A stretch of DNA of 5,520 nucleotides from NCBI GenBank assembly GCA_018664265.1, contig JABJOR010000300.1, positions 1 through 5,520 on the forward strand, read 5' to 3'. Below the pieces are notes generated by a model, which saw only the letters and a list, made by a program, of their open reading frames with translations, did no database searches and was not told the origin of the DNA. Position 1 is the stretch's first letter, and every line of letters begins with the position of its first letter. Positions 4,781 to 5,520 of the stretch are shown here, one piece after another. Position numbers and translations under genes: made by a program. The stretch is from Rhodospirillales bacterium. GTDB taxonomy: Bacteria > Pseudomonadota > Alphaproteobacteria > Rhodospirillales > Casp-alpha2.

Positions 4781-5520
4781 ATGAACAACGCCATAAACAA
4801 TATAAGCAACGATTCACATCGCCAGGATTTTGTGTCTTTAATTACCCGAGCACGCACTGACACAGAAATGATCAGCCTTGCAGCGCAGTGCATTTTGCAG
4901 GAATTTGATGACTACTATAGCCAATTTTGCCGAATACCAGCTCAGGCTCAGGAAGCATTTGAACAACGCAATCCACAGAAATCTCTTTCTCTAAGCAAAC
5001 AGCGTCTGAATATTTACTCACAGAGCATCACTCAACTCGGCGCTATGCTTGAAAAAGTTTTCCCTTTGTTGGCATACGATGAACAACGCTGGCTTAAGGT
5101 GGAAGAACAATATCTGCCTGTAGTTTCTAAACGATATGAAGAAGACTTGGCACGAGCTTATCTGCAATCAGTCAGGCGGAAATTCTTCCGCGAAGAATGG
5201 CGGCCACTTGAATACTTTTCTGATAAAGAACATGCAGCCGCACCGATAGATTTTCTGAAATCATTTGAGGGCGGCGCACAACTCACATCTGATACTGTAG
5301 AGGCAATAGTATTAATTCCCGGATTCACCGCAATTTTTCGTAATCTGAAAGATGACTGCATAAAGATTGCTGATCATATCAATGCCAAGTTTGAACTTGA
5401 TGGGAATAACCCCAAAGCCATTCAGACTATCATCATGCACAATGGTGGATTCTTTCGTAATCGTGGAGCCTATCTAGTTGGCAAAATGGTTTTGCAAAGT
5501 ATGGGGCCGGAAACAGTTCC
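4781..5520 (+). CDS. aceK: Isocitrate dehydrogenase kinase/phosphatase, N-terminal part (cut by window)
   Basis: The reading frame is open from ATG 4781 to the window end (246 complete codons plus two bases), so the 3' part is missing. AceK phosphorylates and dephosphorylates isocitrate dehydrogenase in the cytoplasm and so switches isocitrate between the TCA cycle and the glyoxylate shunt. The visible part is the N-terminal regulatory domain and the approach to the kinase domain. It contains AQCILQEFDDYYSQF (35-49), AFEQRNPQ (59-66), RLNIYSQSITQL (75-86), VEEQYLPVVSKRYEEDLARA (107-126), SVRRKFF (130-136) and FFRNRGAYLVGKM (224-236), each aligning with E. coli AceK (for example FYRNKAAWLVGKL). 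The kinase ATP site and catalytic residues lie beyond the window. Odd: the protein begins about 25 residues earlier than E. coli AceK relative to the AQxILQxFD motif. The start is backed by AAGG seven bases upstream. No aceA or aceB is present on the visible side, unlike the enterobacterial aceBAK operon. Confidence 0.92.
   Translation, partial: MNNAINNISNDSHRQDFVSLITRARTDTEMISLAAQCILQEFDDYYSQFCRIPAQAQEAFEQRNPQKSLSLSKQRLNIYSQSITQLGAMLEKVFPLLAYDEQRWLKVEEQYLPVVSKRYEEDLARAYLQSVRRKFFREEWRPLEYFSDKEHAAAPIDFLKSFEGGAQLTSDTVEAIVLIPGFTAIFRNLKDDCIKIADHINAKFELDGNNPKAIQTIIMHNGGFFRNRGAYLVGKMVLQSMGPETV

Noticed and set aside
5478..5498. TGGC...TTTTGCA in aceK, similar to a sigma-54 site
   Set aside because: The spacing between GG and GC is twelve, not ten, and it is within coding sequence.

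Overview
The window is AT-rich by eye and most likely comes from an alphaproteobacterium. The main evidence is a DUF1849/EipB-type periplasmic protein, a family known from Alphaproteobacteria. Supporting it are a HDxKGQGGxFGY-type Hpt-like tail and an Lrp regulator of the SSFAMExIKYTTALPL type. Two other genes, a LuxO-like sigma-54 activator and aceK (isocitrate dehydrogenase kinase/phosphatase), are better known from Gammaproteobacteria. They fit a marine or aquatic alphaproteobacterium with a mixed regulatory repertoire. The genus cannot be named from this sequence.

Layout. 1-236 (+): the 3' end of a probable Hpt-domain protein. 261-1112 (-): eipB, an exported cell-envelope protein. 1113-1286: a compact regulatory region with a sigma-70-like promoter and a strong dyad. 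1287-1745 (-): an Lrp/AsnC regulator resembling the cysteine-responsive DecR/YbaO. 1746-1937: a divergent, very AT-rich intergenic region with a good -24/-12 (sigma-54) promoter facing right. 1938-2396 (+): an L-2-amino-thiazoline-4-carboxylate (ATC) hydrolase-family protein. 2460-3230 (+): gloB, glyoxalase II. 3235-4665 (-): a full-length LuxO/NtrC-type response regulator, convergent with gloB with only 4 bases between the stop codons. 4666-4780: a divergent intergenic region. 4781-end (+): the N-terminal part of aceK, cut by the window edge. No stretch longer than 300 bases lacks a gene, and I saw no RNA gene, mobile element or CRISPR array.

How the parts may work together (inference). The ATC-hydrolase gene and gloB could form a thiol-related transcription unit. 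It is flanked by a cysteine-sensor-like Lrp and read from a sigma-54-type promoter, and the same window encodes a sigma-54 activator with an intact GAFTGA loop. That activator is also divergent from aceK, which controls the TCA/glyoxylate branch point, so nutrient or cell-state control of carbon flux is possible.

The oddest signal is in the LuxO-like gene. A perfect 12-bp inverted repeat with a 5-base loop spans the codons just before and across GAFTGA. Its left arm encodes Ala-Pro where the family normally has Gly-His, and both changes are what copying the right arm would produce (a quasipalindrome template-switch signature). The second most interesting site is the eipB promoter, where a TTGCA/TGCAA dyad sits on the -10 region.
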